A DNA stretch of 64,000 bases from contig JAEILR010000003.1 in assembly GCA_016109435.1 (NCBI GenBank), positions 62,001 to 126,000 of the forward strand, in the 5' to 3' direction. Made by a program: the position numbers and the translations under genes. Below the pieces are notes generated by a model. The model was given only the letters and a program-made list of their open reading frames with translations. It was not told the DNA's origin and searched no databases. This stretch comes from Methanomassiliicoccus sp. (lineage in GTDB: Archaea > Thermoplasmatota > Thermoplasmata > Methanomassiliicoccales > Methanomassiliicoccaceae). This document shows, one piece after another, positions 1-14,115 of this stretch. The number at the start of each line of letters is the position of its first letter. Within the stretch, counting starts at the first letter, position 1.

Positions 1-1
1 T

Positions 2-817
2 CGGCTGCGCCGTTCCTCCCCAACGCCCATGGTGGCGGTGGTGCACCACCTGGCCTACCGGGCGGAGAGATCGCCGCCGCGCTCGGCGGCGCACCGGCAG
101 CTGGAGCGGCTGTTCCTGTACTCGGTCGACGGCTTCATCTTCAACAGCGATGCCACCAGGGCATCGGTCAGATCGCTGGCGCCCTGGGCCGAGGGAGTGG
201 TGGCCCGCCCGGGCAAGGACCACGTCACGCCCTGCCACCGCGTCCCCGATCGCGGAGGCGCCCCCCTCCGGGTCCTGTACCTGGGGAACGTGCTGCCGCA
301 CAAGGGGTTGGACGACCTGGTCCGGGCCGTCGCCCTCCTCCCGCGGGGAGCGGTCCGCCTGGAGGCGGTCGGCGCGCCCCTGGACCTCCAGTTCCTGATC
401 GAGGTCCAGGAGCTGGTCGTCTCCGCCGGCATGGAGGGCCTCGTTCACTTCCACGGCCGTCTGGACGACCGGCGGCGGGACGAGATGCTGCGGGGCTGCG
501 ACGTCCTCGCCGTTCCATCCTATCACGAAGGGTACGGTCTGGTGATAGTGGAAGCGATGGCCCAGGGGCTTCCGGTCATCGCCCCGGCCTCCGGAGGGGC
601 GGGGGAGATCGTCACCCACGGGGAGGAAGGCTATCTGCTGCAGGGAGGGGACGTTGACGGCATGGCCGATCGCCTCCGCGCATTGTATGAGGACGCGACG
701 CTCCGCCGTGACATGTCCCAACGTTCGAGGAGGAGGTTCGACACCCTCCCGACGTGGGAAGAGGGGATGAGCAGGGCGAGGGAATACCTCATCAGGGTGG
801 TCGAAGGGGCTCGATAG
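2..817 (+). CDS. GT4-family glycosyltransferase, 5' end outside the window
   Basis: The reading frame is open to the left edge, so the N-terminal acceptor-binding half is missing; an ATG at 29 is internal. The visible part is the C-terminal Rossmann lobe of a GT-B fold family 4 glycosyltransferase. It has the strand RVLYLGNVLPHKGLDDLVRA that opens this lobe, and later the segment VPSYHEGYGLVIVEAMAQG, which carries the E-x7-E nucleotide-sugar binding signature, followed by PVIAPASGGAGEIV. GT4 enzymes transfer sugars from nucleotide or lipid donors in glycolipid, polysaccharide or S-layer glycan synthesis. Donor and acceptor cannot be told from the sequence. The stop is TAG at 815. The next gene encodes a secreted surface protein, which would fit an envelope glycan role, but that is inference. 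Confidence 0.85.
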   Translation, partial: RLRRSSPTPMVAVVHHLAYRAERSPPRSAAHRQLERLFLYSVDGFIFNSDATRASVRSLAPWAEGVVARPGKDHVTPCHRVPDRGGAPLRVLYLGNVLPHKGLDDLVRAVALLPRGAVRLEAVGAPLDLQFLIEVQELVVSAGMEGLVHFHGRLDDRRRDEMLRGCDVLAVPSYHEGYGLVIVEAMAQGLPVIAPASGGAGEIVTHGEEGYLLQGGDVDGMADRLRALYEDATLRRDMSQRSRRRFDTLPTWEEGMSRAREYLIRVVEGAR

Positions 818-914
818 TGTTATCATTATAGAGTCTAGATAAATAAATATCTTGGAACACTGGACTGGCTCGCTCGACTCTCCCGGCCGGCGATCAAGAA
901 ATTAATATTTATCA

Positions 915-923
915 TTTTATATT
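915..923 (+). promoter_or_regulatory. Candidate TATA box for the GH5-like surface protein gene
   Basis: The intergenic stretch 818-1009 is much more AT-rich than its surroundings and contains TTTTATATT at 915-923. This would place transcription start near 945, leaving a leader of about 65 nt with a GTGAGGG ribosome-binding site at 996-1002. The stretch holds no other gene. Confidence 0.4.
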
Positions 924-1009
924 CTCAAAATCTAATCTTACTTTTCAAGGTGAAATGTTCAAGTACCCTTCACCCCGGTCGTCGGGTTAAGCTTCGTGAG
1001 GGATAGGCT

Positions 1010-2833
1010 TTGAAGAATATATATCGCAAATTAGCGGTAGCGCTGGCGGTCACCGCCTTGCTATTGCCTGCAATGATCACTATCTACGGTACGCCCTCTG
1101 CTTCGGCAGCGTCCTCCTACGGCCGGTTCGGCGTGTCCGGTACCAACATCCTCATCAACGGCGAGGTGACCTCCCAGAAGTTCTTCGGCGTCGTGGAGAC
1201 CACCGCCCTGCAGTGGGCCATCCTCGCCTACATCTATGGTGAGACCGGAGTGGCGGGGAAGACCTCCCATCTGAACGGTCCGGACACCTCGGACAAGGGA
1301 TACATTCCATATCACGAAACGCCGGAACAGTTCTGGCACCAGTACTTCGCCATCTCCGCCTATTATGACTGCAACATGGTCAGGATGGGGGCCGGCGACA
1401 AGTGGGGTACCTCCCTCCAGTACAACGCCTGGGTCGAGCACCGCGAGCAGTACTTCGATCTCCTGAGGATCATGTGCGACGAGGCGGAGGAGCACGGCGT
1501 ATGGCTGTGCTTCGTCATGGCCGGCTCCCAGGAGTATCCCACCTTCACCTACGGCGGTTCCGGCTCGGTGTTCGACACCTCCAGCTCAGCCTATTCCAAC
1601 TACCTCGCTTACTGCAAGGATACCATGAGGGCGCTGGAGGGAGAGGTTTCCATCGCCATGTGGGACGTGTTCAACGAGCCGGACCACGATATCGTTGCCA
1701 CCAACTACTGGAAGAACGACAAGGTGAAGTTCAATACCTGGTCCAAGGCCGTGGCCTCGGCCACCGCCGGCATCAGCGCCCATCCCCGCACCATGGGGAT
1801 CGCCGGCCTGGGCAAGATGTTCTCCTGGGGCCAGAGCGACTTCAACCTTGCCACCGGCAACTGCGGGTTCGAGATCCTGCACCGCCACTACTATGCCTCG
1901 GCCACCGGTGCCAGCAACGCCTACCTGTTCAGCGACCCGGAGAAGTGGGCCGACGCGGTGGGAAAGCCCCTGTACTGGGGAGAGATCGCCTACAACGGCG
2001 TGTATCCCCTTACCAGGTACACCTTCGGTGAGCAGAGCATCGCCAATGCCGGCGGACAGCTGGTCGCGGCGATGGTGCTGACCGGTACCCCCAACTATCC
2101 GTACACTGGCGGCCTGCTGCCCGACCCCGTGGCCAAGGAGCCCGTCCTCGCGGAGCTTAAGTTCACCTCCGCCCCGCCGACCAGCGGCGCGGTCGGCTCC
2201 GGATACTCCTACCCGGTCACGACCACCATCGCCACCACCCTCACCCTGACCACCAACGCCCCGTTCCTCTCGCTCAGCGGCAACACCGTCGCCGGCACCC
2301 CGGACCGGGCCGGGTCCTTCAGCGTGAAGGTGGTGGCCAAGGCCGCCGACGGTCGGTCGATCGAGCAATCGTACACCCTGACGGTGCCCGTCCCGCCGGT
2401 CCAGGAGCCCCCTGTCGTTAATGACCCAGACCCGGTGGAGGATGTCAACATCACGACCCCCGGCAACAACGATAACGCTCCCGTCACCAACGTGACCCAG
2501 CCGTCGGACCAGAACGGCACCTCCGGCAATTCGACCACCGGCCCCGGGAGCCCCGAGATCCCGGGCAAGGAGAGCAAGAAGCCCGTGACCAAGACGGTCA
2601 CCTCCTGGCGCAACAGCTGGGCGAAGAACTTCTTCAGCTGGTTCAAGTGGCCCCTGTTCGGAGGATCGTCCTCGGTGGCCCAGCCGGCCGCGGTGCAGAC
2701 CGCGTCCTCGGCGTCCCAGTCCGGGGCCTATGCCCTGGGCGGGACGAGCGACAGCTCCCTGGCGATGATATCCCTCGCCGCCACCGGGGCTCTCGCCGGC
2801 GCCTACTTCTGGGTATCCAGGAAGCTGCTCTGA
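1010..2833 (+). CDS. Secreted GH5-like glycoside hydrolase with Ig-like domain and C-terminal membrane anchor
   Basis: The protein (607 residues) starts at a TTG codon preceded by GTGAGGG. Residues 1-33 form a signal peptide (basic start, hydrophobic core, AxA-like end). Residues about 40-375 resemble the TIM barrel of clan GH-A cellulases or mannanases: WDVFNEPDHD puts the likely acid/base at Glu223, HRHYYA is near 291, and YWGEIAYNG puts the likely nucleophile at Glu325. Residues about 385-460 are a putative Ig (He_PIG-like) domain. A low-complexity Asn/Thr/Pro/Gly linker (about 465-520) follows, then a Trp/Phe-rich basic stretch and a final hydrophobic helix ending in SRKLL, which suggests a tail anchor. 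It would act outside the cell on a polysaccharide or on the cell's own glycans. Substrate is unknown, and such proteins in archaea may have lost catalysis, although both candidate acids are present here. Confidence 0.7.
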   Translation: MKNIYRKLAVALAVTALLLPAMITIYGTPSASAASSYGRFGVSGTNILINGEVTSQKFFGVVETTALQWAILAYIYGETGVAGKTSHLNGPDTSDKGYIPYHETPEQFWHQYFAISAYYDCNMVRMGAGDKWGTSLQYNAWVEHREQYFDLLRIMCDEAEEHGVWLCFVMAGSQEYPTFTYGGSGSVFDTSSSAYSNYLAYCKDTMRALEGEVSIAMWDVFNEPDHDIVATNYWKNDKVKFNTWSKAVASATAGISAHPRTMGIAGLGKMFSWGQSDFNLATGNCGFEILHRHYYASATGASNAYLFSDPEKWADAVGKPLYWGEIAYNGVYPLTRYTFGEQSIANAGGQLVAAMVLTGTPNYPYTGGLLPDPVAKEPVLAELKFTSAPPTSGAVGSGYSYPVTTTIATTLTLTTNAPFLSLSGNTVAGTPDRAGSFSVKVVAKAADGRSIEQSYTLTVPVPPVQEPPVVNDPDPVEDVNITTPGNNDNAPVTNVTQPSDQNGTSGNSTTGPGSPEIPGKESKKPVTKTVTSWRNSWAKNFFSWFKWPLFGGSSSVAQPAAVQTASSASQSGAYALGGTSDSSLAMISLAATGALAGAYFWVSRKLL

Positions 2834-2957
2834 CCGGGCTAAGGGCGGTGGCGATGACCGCCGCCCCCGAAACCTCTTCTCTTCTTTTATCCCCAATCCA
2901 CGAACCTCAGCAATCTATTTCTAATCACGAGCGCTCGCGTACTACTGAGGAACGCGC

Positions 2958-3659
2958 ATGGCAGCGAGGAAGGACGCTCGGATCAAGGTCACCAAGGACG
3001 GCCCCTACATCGTCACCGGCAACGTGCCACTGATCAAGGAAGCGGCGATCAGGGGGAAGGACGGCGTTCCATATGAATGGAGGAAGCTGCATGAGTACGA
3101 GGAGAGGGGGACCTATTCATTGTGCCGGTGCGGCAGATCCGGTGACGCCCCGTACTGTGACGGCACCCATACCAAGATCGGCTTCGATGGGACGGAAACG
3201 GCGGACATGAAGCTGTACAAGGAGCGCTCCAAGCTGATCGAGGGCCCCACCGTGGACCTGGTGGACACCACCGACCTGTGCGTTGGCGCCCAGTTCTGCC
3301 ACCGTGCCGGAGGGGTATGGAAGCTGGTGGCCCATTCCGATGAAGGGAACAAGCGGGACCTGGCCATCGAGATCTCGGGCAATTGCCCCGCGGGAAGGCT
3401 GGAGACATGCGAGAAGGGCAGCGGGGAGAAGGTAGAACCGCCGTTCGAGATGAGCATCAGTGTGACCGAGGACCCCGGCAGGAAGGCCAGCGGCCCCCTG
3501 TGGGTGAAGGGGGGCATACCCATCGAGAGCGCCGAAGGCATCATGTACGAGCCGAGGAACCGGGTGACCCTGTGCCGTTGCGGTCGCTCGTTCAAGATGC
3601 CGTACTGTGACGGCACTCACCTGAGGACCGGCTTCAAGGACGGGGACAAGCACATCTAG
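2958..3659 (+). CDS. CDGSH iron-sulfur protein with two CDGSH motifs and a central Fer4_19-like segment
   Basis: There are two copies of the CDGSH signature: C56-x-C58-x8-C67-x3-H71 and C206-x-C208-x8-C217-x3-H221, both written CRCGRS...PYCDGTH. In the CDGSH family three Cys and one His bind a labile 2Fe-2S cluster used in redox or cluster transfer. Between them, residues 100-155 carry Cys108, Cys114, Cys143 and Cys151 in a context (LCVGAQFCH, GNCPAGRLE) like the divergent 4Fe-4S mono-cluster domain Fer4_19. The protein has no signal peptide and is therefore probably cytoplasmic. The start is the ATG at 2958, 124 nt after the upstream stop. Its redox partner is unknown. Confidence 0.85.
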   Translation: MAARKDARIKVTKDGPYIVTGNVPLIKEAAIRGKDGVPYEWRKLHEYEERGTYSLCRCGRSGDAPYCDGTHTKIGFDGTETADMKLYKERSKLIEGPTVDLVDTTDLCVGAQFCHRAGGVWKLVAHSDEGNKRDLAIEISGNCPAGRLETCEKGSGEKVEPPFEMSISVTEDPGRKASGPLWVKGGIPIESAEGIMYEPRNRVTLCRCGRSFKMPYCDGTHLRTGFKDGDKHI

Positions 3660-3680
3660 GGGTGGTGCCTTCTTCAGTGC

Positions 3681-3965
3681 ATGGGCGTCATCTATGCGGT
3701 GTTCAACCACTCCAAGAAGGAGTTCGTTCAGCCAGAGAGCCTCCCGGTCGACCGGAGCGACCCGGTGAGCCATCCGTTCTCCGCCTTCCTGGCCAGCCTC
3801 ATGCTCCACGACTGGAGGCATGATCATGTGGTCATTTTCGATGATTCCGGGGACATTCAATGCGACTGGACGCTGTCCAAGGTGTACAAGGACCGCAGCG
3901 TGGAGCTTTGGAACGGGTTCGTCTCCATGTACGGCAGCCTCCTTCCCGGCCTGAGGCCGGTGTGA
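3681..3965 (+). CDS. Small protein of unknown function
   Basis: A 94-residue frame starts 21 nt after the CDGSH gene on the same strand, so the two may be co-transcribed. The product is soluble and mildly acidic, rich in aromatic residues and His (FNHSKKEF, LHDWRHDHVVIFDD, LWNGFVSMYG), with no Cys cluster, membrane helix or recognised domain. The only nearby GGGGTGGT at 3659 is rather far from the ATG. I do not recognise the family. Confidence 0.55.
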   Translation: MGVIYAVFNHSKKEFVQPESLPVDRSDPVSHPFSAFLASLMLHDWRHDHVVIFDDSGDIQCDWTLSKVYKDRSVELWNGFVSMYGSLLPGLRPV

Positions 3966-4004
3966 GAAGGCACGGCGGCGCCGACCAATGGCGCCCCCCT
4001 GGTC

Positions 4005-4439
4005 TCACTGACCGCCGGGCCCGGTCGACGGAGGGGGGCGAGAGATCTGGGACAATATCGTCCTGAAGGCTCCCACAGCCTCCTCGAACTCCACAGAGTT
4101 GTTCGGTTTCATCATCCTGATGTACCGCCCCTCATGGGGCTCGTCCGGCTCCTGCGACCCGCTGAGGACGACCACCCTCACCTCCTCCAGGAGATCTCCG
4201 GCGTTCTTGATGAAGTCCCATCCGTTCATCCGGGGAAGGCTGAGGTCGACCACCATCAGCTCAGGACGGGGGGCTCCGGAGAACTTTCCCTCCCTCCGCA
4301 GATAGGCGAGGCCCTCCTCGCCGCTGGAGGCGGAGGCGGTGTCCAGGTCCAGCCCGGTCTCCGAAAGGACCTCTTCTATGAGCCGGACATCGGCCCGGTT
4401 GTCATCGATGATCAGAACAGCGGGCCGATGTGCGGACAT
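4005..4439 (-). CDS. Stand-alone response regulator (receiver domain only)
   Basis: The protein (144 residues) is a single CheY-like receiver: acidic pair Asp12-Asp13 in LIIDDN, phospho-acceptor Asp65 in LMVVDLSLPRMNG, a Ser switch residue in VVLSGS, and the conserved Lys in MMKPNNS. No output domain follows. It belongs to the Rcp1-like set of short receivers that accept phosphate from a partner histidine kinase. It lies directly downstream of a second receiver gene (3 nt gap) and of the giant hybrid kinase, so the three look like one operon and one phosphorelay. The downstream target is not visible. Confidence 0.9.
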   Translation of the reverse strand: MSAHRPAVLIIDDNRADVRLIEEVLSETGLDLDTASASSGEEGLAYLRREGKFSGAPRPELMVVDLSLPRMNGWDFIKNAGDLLEEVRVVVLSGSQEPDEPHEGRYIRMMKPNNSVEFEEAVGAFRTILSQISRPPPSTGPGGQ

Positions 4440-4442
4440 CTT

Positions 4443-4992
4443 TCATCTCCACATCATTTGGTCCAGGGTACCGGGGTCGGGGGCAGGAGGGGAAGGGCAC
4501 AGGCCATGGGCCACGGCGCCGTTGGTCCCGCCTGGCCGGGCCGAGGGGCCGCCGCATTTTCTGCCGTCGGTGTCGATCCTCAGCCGGGTCTCGATGGTGC
4601 TCCTCAGCTGGGCAAGGATGGCGTCATACTCCTCCGCGGTGGAGGGCTTGATGATGTACCCGATGATATCCATGCTGCGGGCCCTGACCTCATCCTCCCG
4701 GTTCAGGGAGCCGGTCAGGACGACCACGGGGACGGATCTCAGGGGGCCTGATTTCAAGAACGAGAGAACATCGTACCCATGCACCTTGGGCAGGTTCAGG
4801 TCGAGGATGACCAGGTCCGGGGCGGACGCCTGGCAACCGCCATATCCTCCGGCAAGTATGCTGAGGGCCTGTGATCCGTCCCCGGCCACGATAATGCTCA
4901 GGTCCAGGTCGAGGTCCCTTAACATGCACGAGAACAGGTGCGCATCTGCCGGATTGTCCTCCACAAGAAGGATCCGGAAAGGCCTTCCCATA

Positions 4993-5000
<8 letters not shown>
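4443..5000 (-). CDS. Stand-alone response regulator (receiver domain) with Pro-rich tail
   Basis: The receiver has acidic residues Glu14-Asp15 (ILLVEDN), phospho-acceptor Asp67 (LVILDLNLPKVHG), Thr in VVLTGS, and Lys in YIIKPS. The residues after about 140 form a Gly/Pro-rich tail without a recognised domain. I chose the ATG at 5000 because AGGGAC lies about 4 nt before it and the start overlaps the stop of the giant kinase gene by 8 nt; a longer frame opening at 5177 would be read from inside the kinase HATPase domain. An ATG at 4991 is the alternative. Overlap with the kinase and the next receiver 3 nt downstream indicate a single transcript and a shared signalling pathway. Confidence 0.88.
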
Positions 5001-10896
<5,896 letters not shown>

Positions 10897-11358
10897 CCTT
10901 CTTATTCTCCCAAAGGAGGTCGGACATCGCCTCTGCCTTGCACTGACGCAAGCTTGCCGATCCGTTCAAGGTCCGCCGGGATGCTTGAACGCGCATCGAC
11001 TTATGAATATACTTCTGATTTGTTAGGGCTATGGCGGTCAATCGCCGAGAGATAAGGACATATAATTAGGCCGGGACCAAATATCTTTCAAGCCAGATGA
11101 TAAATGACGAAAATCAATCATTGCGTCATCAGAAGGGGGGCAGTTCATCAAAAACTATGTTCATTTTTCTTTAGGAGAATTACAGCCTTATGTCCACAAC
11201 AACCACTTGATCAAAGTCACATGTTAACTGAGCCCGAGTTCCAAGGGGTTAAAACATGTTTTATGGATGCTCCCCCTCATTACAAAGGTAGAGAAGTCTC
11301 AACGCCTCTTACCCAATGAAGGAGAAAATACAAATTAACCTAGGACCTAACTCTCAGC
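10897..11358. other. Intergenic region between divergent genes, AT-rich
   Basis: These 462 nt separate the start of the giant kinase (minus) from the start of the unknown gene at 11359 (plus). Composition falls to well below the local GC level from about 11040 onward. AT-rich elements that could act as TATA boxes include AAGTATATTC read on the minus strand near 11010 and AAAATACAAATT at 11325-11336, the latter about 28 nt before the ATG at 11359. A 71-codon frame at 11104-11319 has no recognisable feature and I do not call it a gene. Confidence 0.5.
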
Positions 11359-12048
11359 ATGCAGCGCCGTAGCCCGGCTCGGGTGGAGGAGTGGCATCAA
11401 GCGTTGTTAAGACGGTACAAGGCCAGTGATCACTGCTGTAGTCGTTACACCCAGCAGTCCAGGGATAATTACGTTGCGGTGCTAGATTTTCTGGCCTGGT
11501 TCGAGGGTGAGAAGGTTCGACATAGCGTGCTTAAGGAACACTTCGTCGTTAAGAGGGAATCGACCAACCGGCGGATGAGGATCGTTGCAGAGACGGTGAT
11601 ACCTGGAAAGCCGATGGCCCATCGTCCGGTTCCCCCTGAAAAGAGGATGTACGTTCATCAACTGTCAGTGATACTCGGCGGTCTGATCGAGGCCGGGTTC
11701 GTGGAGCGGTACGAGGAGCGCCCGGTCACAAAGCACGGTGATGAGAGTCAAAGGCCTCAAGTCTTTTTCAAGGTGGCCGCTAGCCAGATGGGCGAACTAT
11801 CATGCCCGGATCCAAGTTTGTTGATGGTTGACGAGCGCGCTCAAAAACAACAGGGCTCATCGTTCTGGTATGCGATCAGGGAGAGGTTGTGGGAGATCGA
11901 CATTGATTCATCCGCCGTTGACGACGCTACTTTTTGCGCGGCTATGGAAGAGATCGCCAGGACGATCACAAGCCCGGGTAGTAAGATGCATAAGGCGAAG
12001 GATGACAGTAGGCGCGGGAATAAAGCAGGGAACGATGAAAGCTGCTGA
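11359..12048 (+). CDS. Unknown protein with possible winged-helix segment, low-GC gene
   Basis: The protein (229 residues) is basic at the N-terminus (MQRRSPARVEEWHQALLRR). Residues about 110-135 (MYVHQLSVILGGLIEAGFVE) look like a recognition-helix and wing arrangement of a winged-helix DNA-binding fold, but I do not recognise the family. The C-terminus is Lys/Arg-rich and probably disordered. Codon use is more AT-rich and less biased than in neighbouring genes, which suggests recent arrival by transfer. It runs convergent with the truncated kdpD gene (57 nt between the stops). A TATA-like element about 28 nt upstream would give a nearly leaderless transcript. A link to Kdp control is conceivable but has no evidence beyond position. 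Confidence 0.6.
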   Translation: MQRRSPARVEEWHQALLRRYKASDHCCSRYTQQSRDNYVAVLDFLAWFEGEKVRHSVLKEHFVVKRESTNRRMRIVAETVIPGKPMAHRPVPPEKRMYVHQLSVILGGLIEAGFVERYEERPVTKHGDESQRPQVFFKVAASQMGELSCPDPSLLMVDERAQKQQGSSFWYAIRERLWEIDIDSSAVDDATFCAAMEEIARTITSPGSKMHKAKDDSRRGNKAGNDESC

Positions 12049-12105
12049 CGTTCCGATCGCCAGGCTGCATCCCTCGATATTATCCCCGCTCATTTCTGAG
12101 GTCCA

Positions 12106-14112
12106 CTATCCTATTGTCGTTTGCCCCTCGCCTTGTTTGCCCGATCGGCATATCTGGTTCCAGAACTCTATCCTTTCGATCGCCATAGCGGTCTGGCTTG
12201 CGAATGCCTCGATCAGCCGCTCCTGCTCTAGCCTGATTATCCCATCCTGTTCCTCTGGCTTGATGCCCATCACCCCTACTACCCCACTGGGGGTGCGGAG
12301 GGGGTAATATCGAAGGGCTGCCGAGGAGAGCGTGTCGGTGTCCTTCCCCGAAGATATGCCGTTCCTGTAGGTCCAACCGGCGGCGGTCATATCCTTCTCG
12401 TCTAGGTCTAGGTCGCCATAGGAGTAGGCCACCTCCAGGCAGCCCTCATAGGGCAACAGAAATGCGGAGAGGCAGTCACAGGACCTCTTCACATGCCCAC
12501 TTACTATCTCCAGCGCACGCTCGATCCCATTGGCACTCGCCAGGTCGATGCTGAGCGCGTATAATGCAGATGTATATTCCTCTCGCCTCTGTGCCGCCGA
12601 GGCGTTGTCCTTCGATCGGACCACCAGAAAGCTGATCGCCACTCCCACGAACAGGAAGGCGACCAAGGTGATCCCATATTCGGTGTCAGCGATCTGGAAA
12701 GTGTAGTGGGGGGGAACGAAGAAGAAATCGAACATCACGACGCTCACAGCCGCGGTGAAGACCGCCTTCCACAGGCCCCAAGTGACCGCCGCTACCACCA
12801 CTCCGATCAGGTAGAACATGACCAGGTTGGTGGGGGACAGATATTGCTGGGCGAAGTAGGCGATGATCGTGATGATCAACACGAGCCAAATACAATAGAA
12901 GTAGTGGCTCTTGACGAACGGCTTCTTGGCCCCTGCCTCACGCTCACCGTCCTCCTTCTCTTTCTCGCTGTCACCAGTGATGATCAGGATATCTATCGGC
13001 CCGCTTAGACTGACCATCTGGCTCGCCACCGACCCGAAGACGAGCTCCTGCCACCACGGTCGGGGCAGGCGTCCCACGATGATCCTGATGACGTTATTCT
13101 TCCTAGCGAAGCGGACGACCTCCTCGGCGATGGAAACGGCGAAGCTGGTGGCCGTCTTCGCCCCCATCTTGGCGGCGAGATCCAGCCCGCGCATGGCTTC
13201 CATCCTGTCCTTCCGGGAGAGGCGGCTGTGGGCGGGAGTCTCGACATAGATAGCGTACCAATCCGCCTTGAGCTCATCGGCTAGACGGCGGCCGGCTCGC
13301 ACCAAACGTTCGTTCAGCGTTCGGTTGTTACCGATGCACACCAGCAAGGTCTCGCCCACCGGCCAGGGGCCGGGGATGGAGCGTATCTTCATGTACTCGA
13401 GCATCTGCTCATCGACATGGTCGGCCGCACTGCGGAAGGTCATCTCCCTGAGCGCAATGAGGTTGCCCTCGGTGAAGAAGTGTTCAACCGCGATCGCCGC
13501 CTGGGAAGGGATGTAGACCTTGCCCTCCCGGAACCGCTGCATCAGCTCGTTGGGCGGGATGTCCACTATCTTGATCTCGTCCGCATCGTCCAGTACCGAA
13601 TCGGGTATCGTTTCGTGGACCTTCACCCCGGTGATCTGGGCGACCGCATCGTTCATGCTGTCAAGGTGCTGTATGTTGAGGGTCGTGTACACGTCGATGC
13701 CCGCTTCTAGGAGTTCGTGCACGTCCTGGTACCGCTTCAGGTGCCGTGAGCCGGGGGCGTTGGTGTGCGCGAGCTCGTCCACTAGAACAAGCTCGGGCCC
13801 CCTCGCCATCACCGCGTCGATGTCCGGTTCCTCGATCCGTATGCCTCGGTGCTCGATCAGCCGGGGCGGTACGATCTCCAGGCCGACGAGGAGCTCCTCG
13901 GTCTCTTTACGGCCGTGCGATTCCAGGAGGGCGACAATGATGTCTGCCCCACGGTCCTTGCGGCGGTGGGCGTCCTCCAGCATCGCGTATGTCTTTCCGA
14001 CCCCGGCGGAGTAACCAAGGAAGACCTTCAGCTTGCCGCGCGACCGCTTCTTCTCCTCCTTGACCACCTGCTTGAGCAGCTCGTCGGGGTTCGGTCGCTG
14101 ATCAGCCGCCAT
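12106..14112 (-). CDS. kdpD: KdpD-type potassium sensor without histidine kinase core
   Basis: The 668-residue product matches the sensory part of KdpD. Residues about 25-235 are the KdpD N-terminal domain with Walker A GYSAGVGKT (33-41) and LVDELAHTNAPGSRH. A Usp-like domain (about 260-385) follows, then four transmembrane segments (about 405-500) and a GAF-like domain (about 520-655). The protein ends there. Full-length KdpD (894 residues in E. coli) goes on with HisKA and HATPase domains; neither is present here nor in the following DNA, and no KdpE regulator is nearby. Short KdpD proteins without the kinase are known in cyanobacterial kdp operons. It starts 3 nt after the kdpC-kdpA fusion, so it is translated with the pump. 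It may sense K+, ATP or c-di-AMP and act directly on the pump, which is inference. Confidence 0.9.
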   Translation of the reverse strand: MAADQRPNPDELLKQVVKEEKKRSRGKLKVFLGYSAGVGKTYAMLEDAHRRKDRGADIIVALLESHGRKETEELLVGLEIVPPRLIEHRGIRIEEPDIDAVMARGPELVLVDELAHTNAPGSRHLKRYQDVHELLEAGIDVYTTLNIQHLDSMNDAVAQITGVKVHETIPDSVLDDADEIKIVDIPPNELMQRFREGKVYIPSQAAIAVEHFFTEGNLIALREMTFRSAADHVDEQMLEYMKIRSIPGPWPVGETLLVCIGNNRTLNERLVRAGRRLADELKADWYAIYVETPAHSRLSRKDRMEAMRGLDLAAKMGAKTATSFAVSIAEEVVRFARKNNVIRIIVGRLPRPWWQELVFGSVASQMVSLSGPIDILIITGDSEKEKEDGEREAGAKKPFVKSHYFYCIWLVLIITIIAYFAQQYLSPTNLVMFYLIGVVVAAVTWGLWKAVFTAAVSVVMFDFFFVPPHYTFQIADTEYGITLVAFLFVGVAISFLVVRSKDNASAAQRREEYTSALYALSIDLASANGIERALEIVSGHVKRSCDCLSAFLLPYEGCLEVAYSYGDLDLDEKDMTAAGWTYRNGISSGKDTDTLSSAALRYYPLRTPSGVVGVMGIKPEEQDGIIRLEQERLIEAFASQTAMAIERIEFWNQICRSGKQGEGQTTIG

Positions 14113-14115
14113 GTT

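Noticed and set aside
11104-11319. 71-codon frame in the AT-rich gap before 11359
   Set aside because: No ribosome-binding site, no recognisable domain, and random-looking residue composition.
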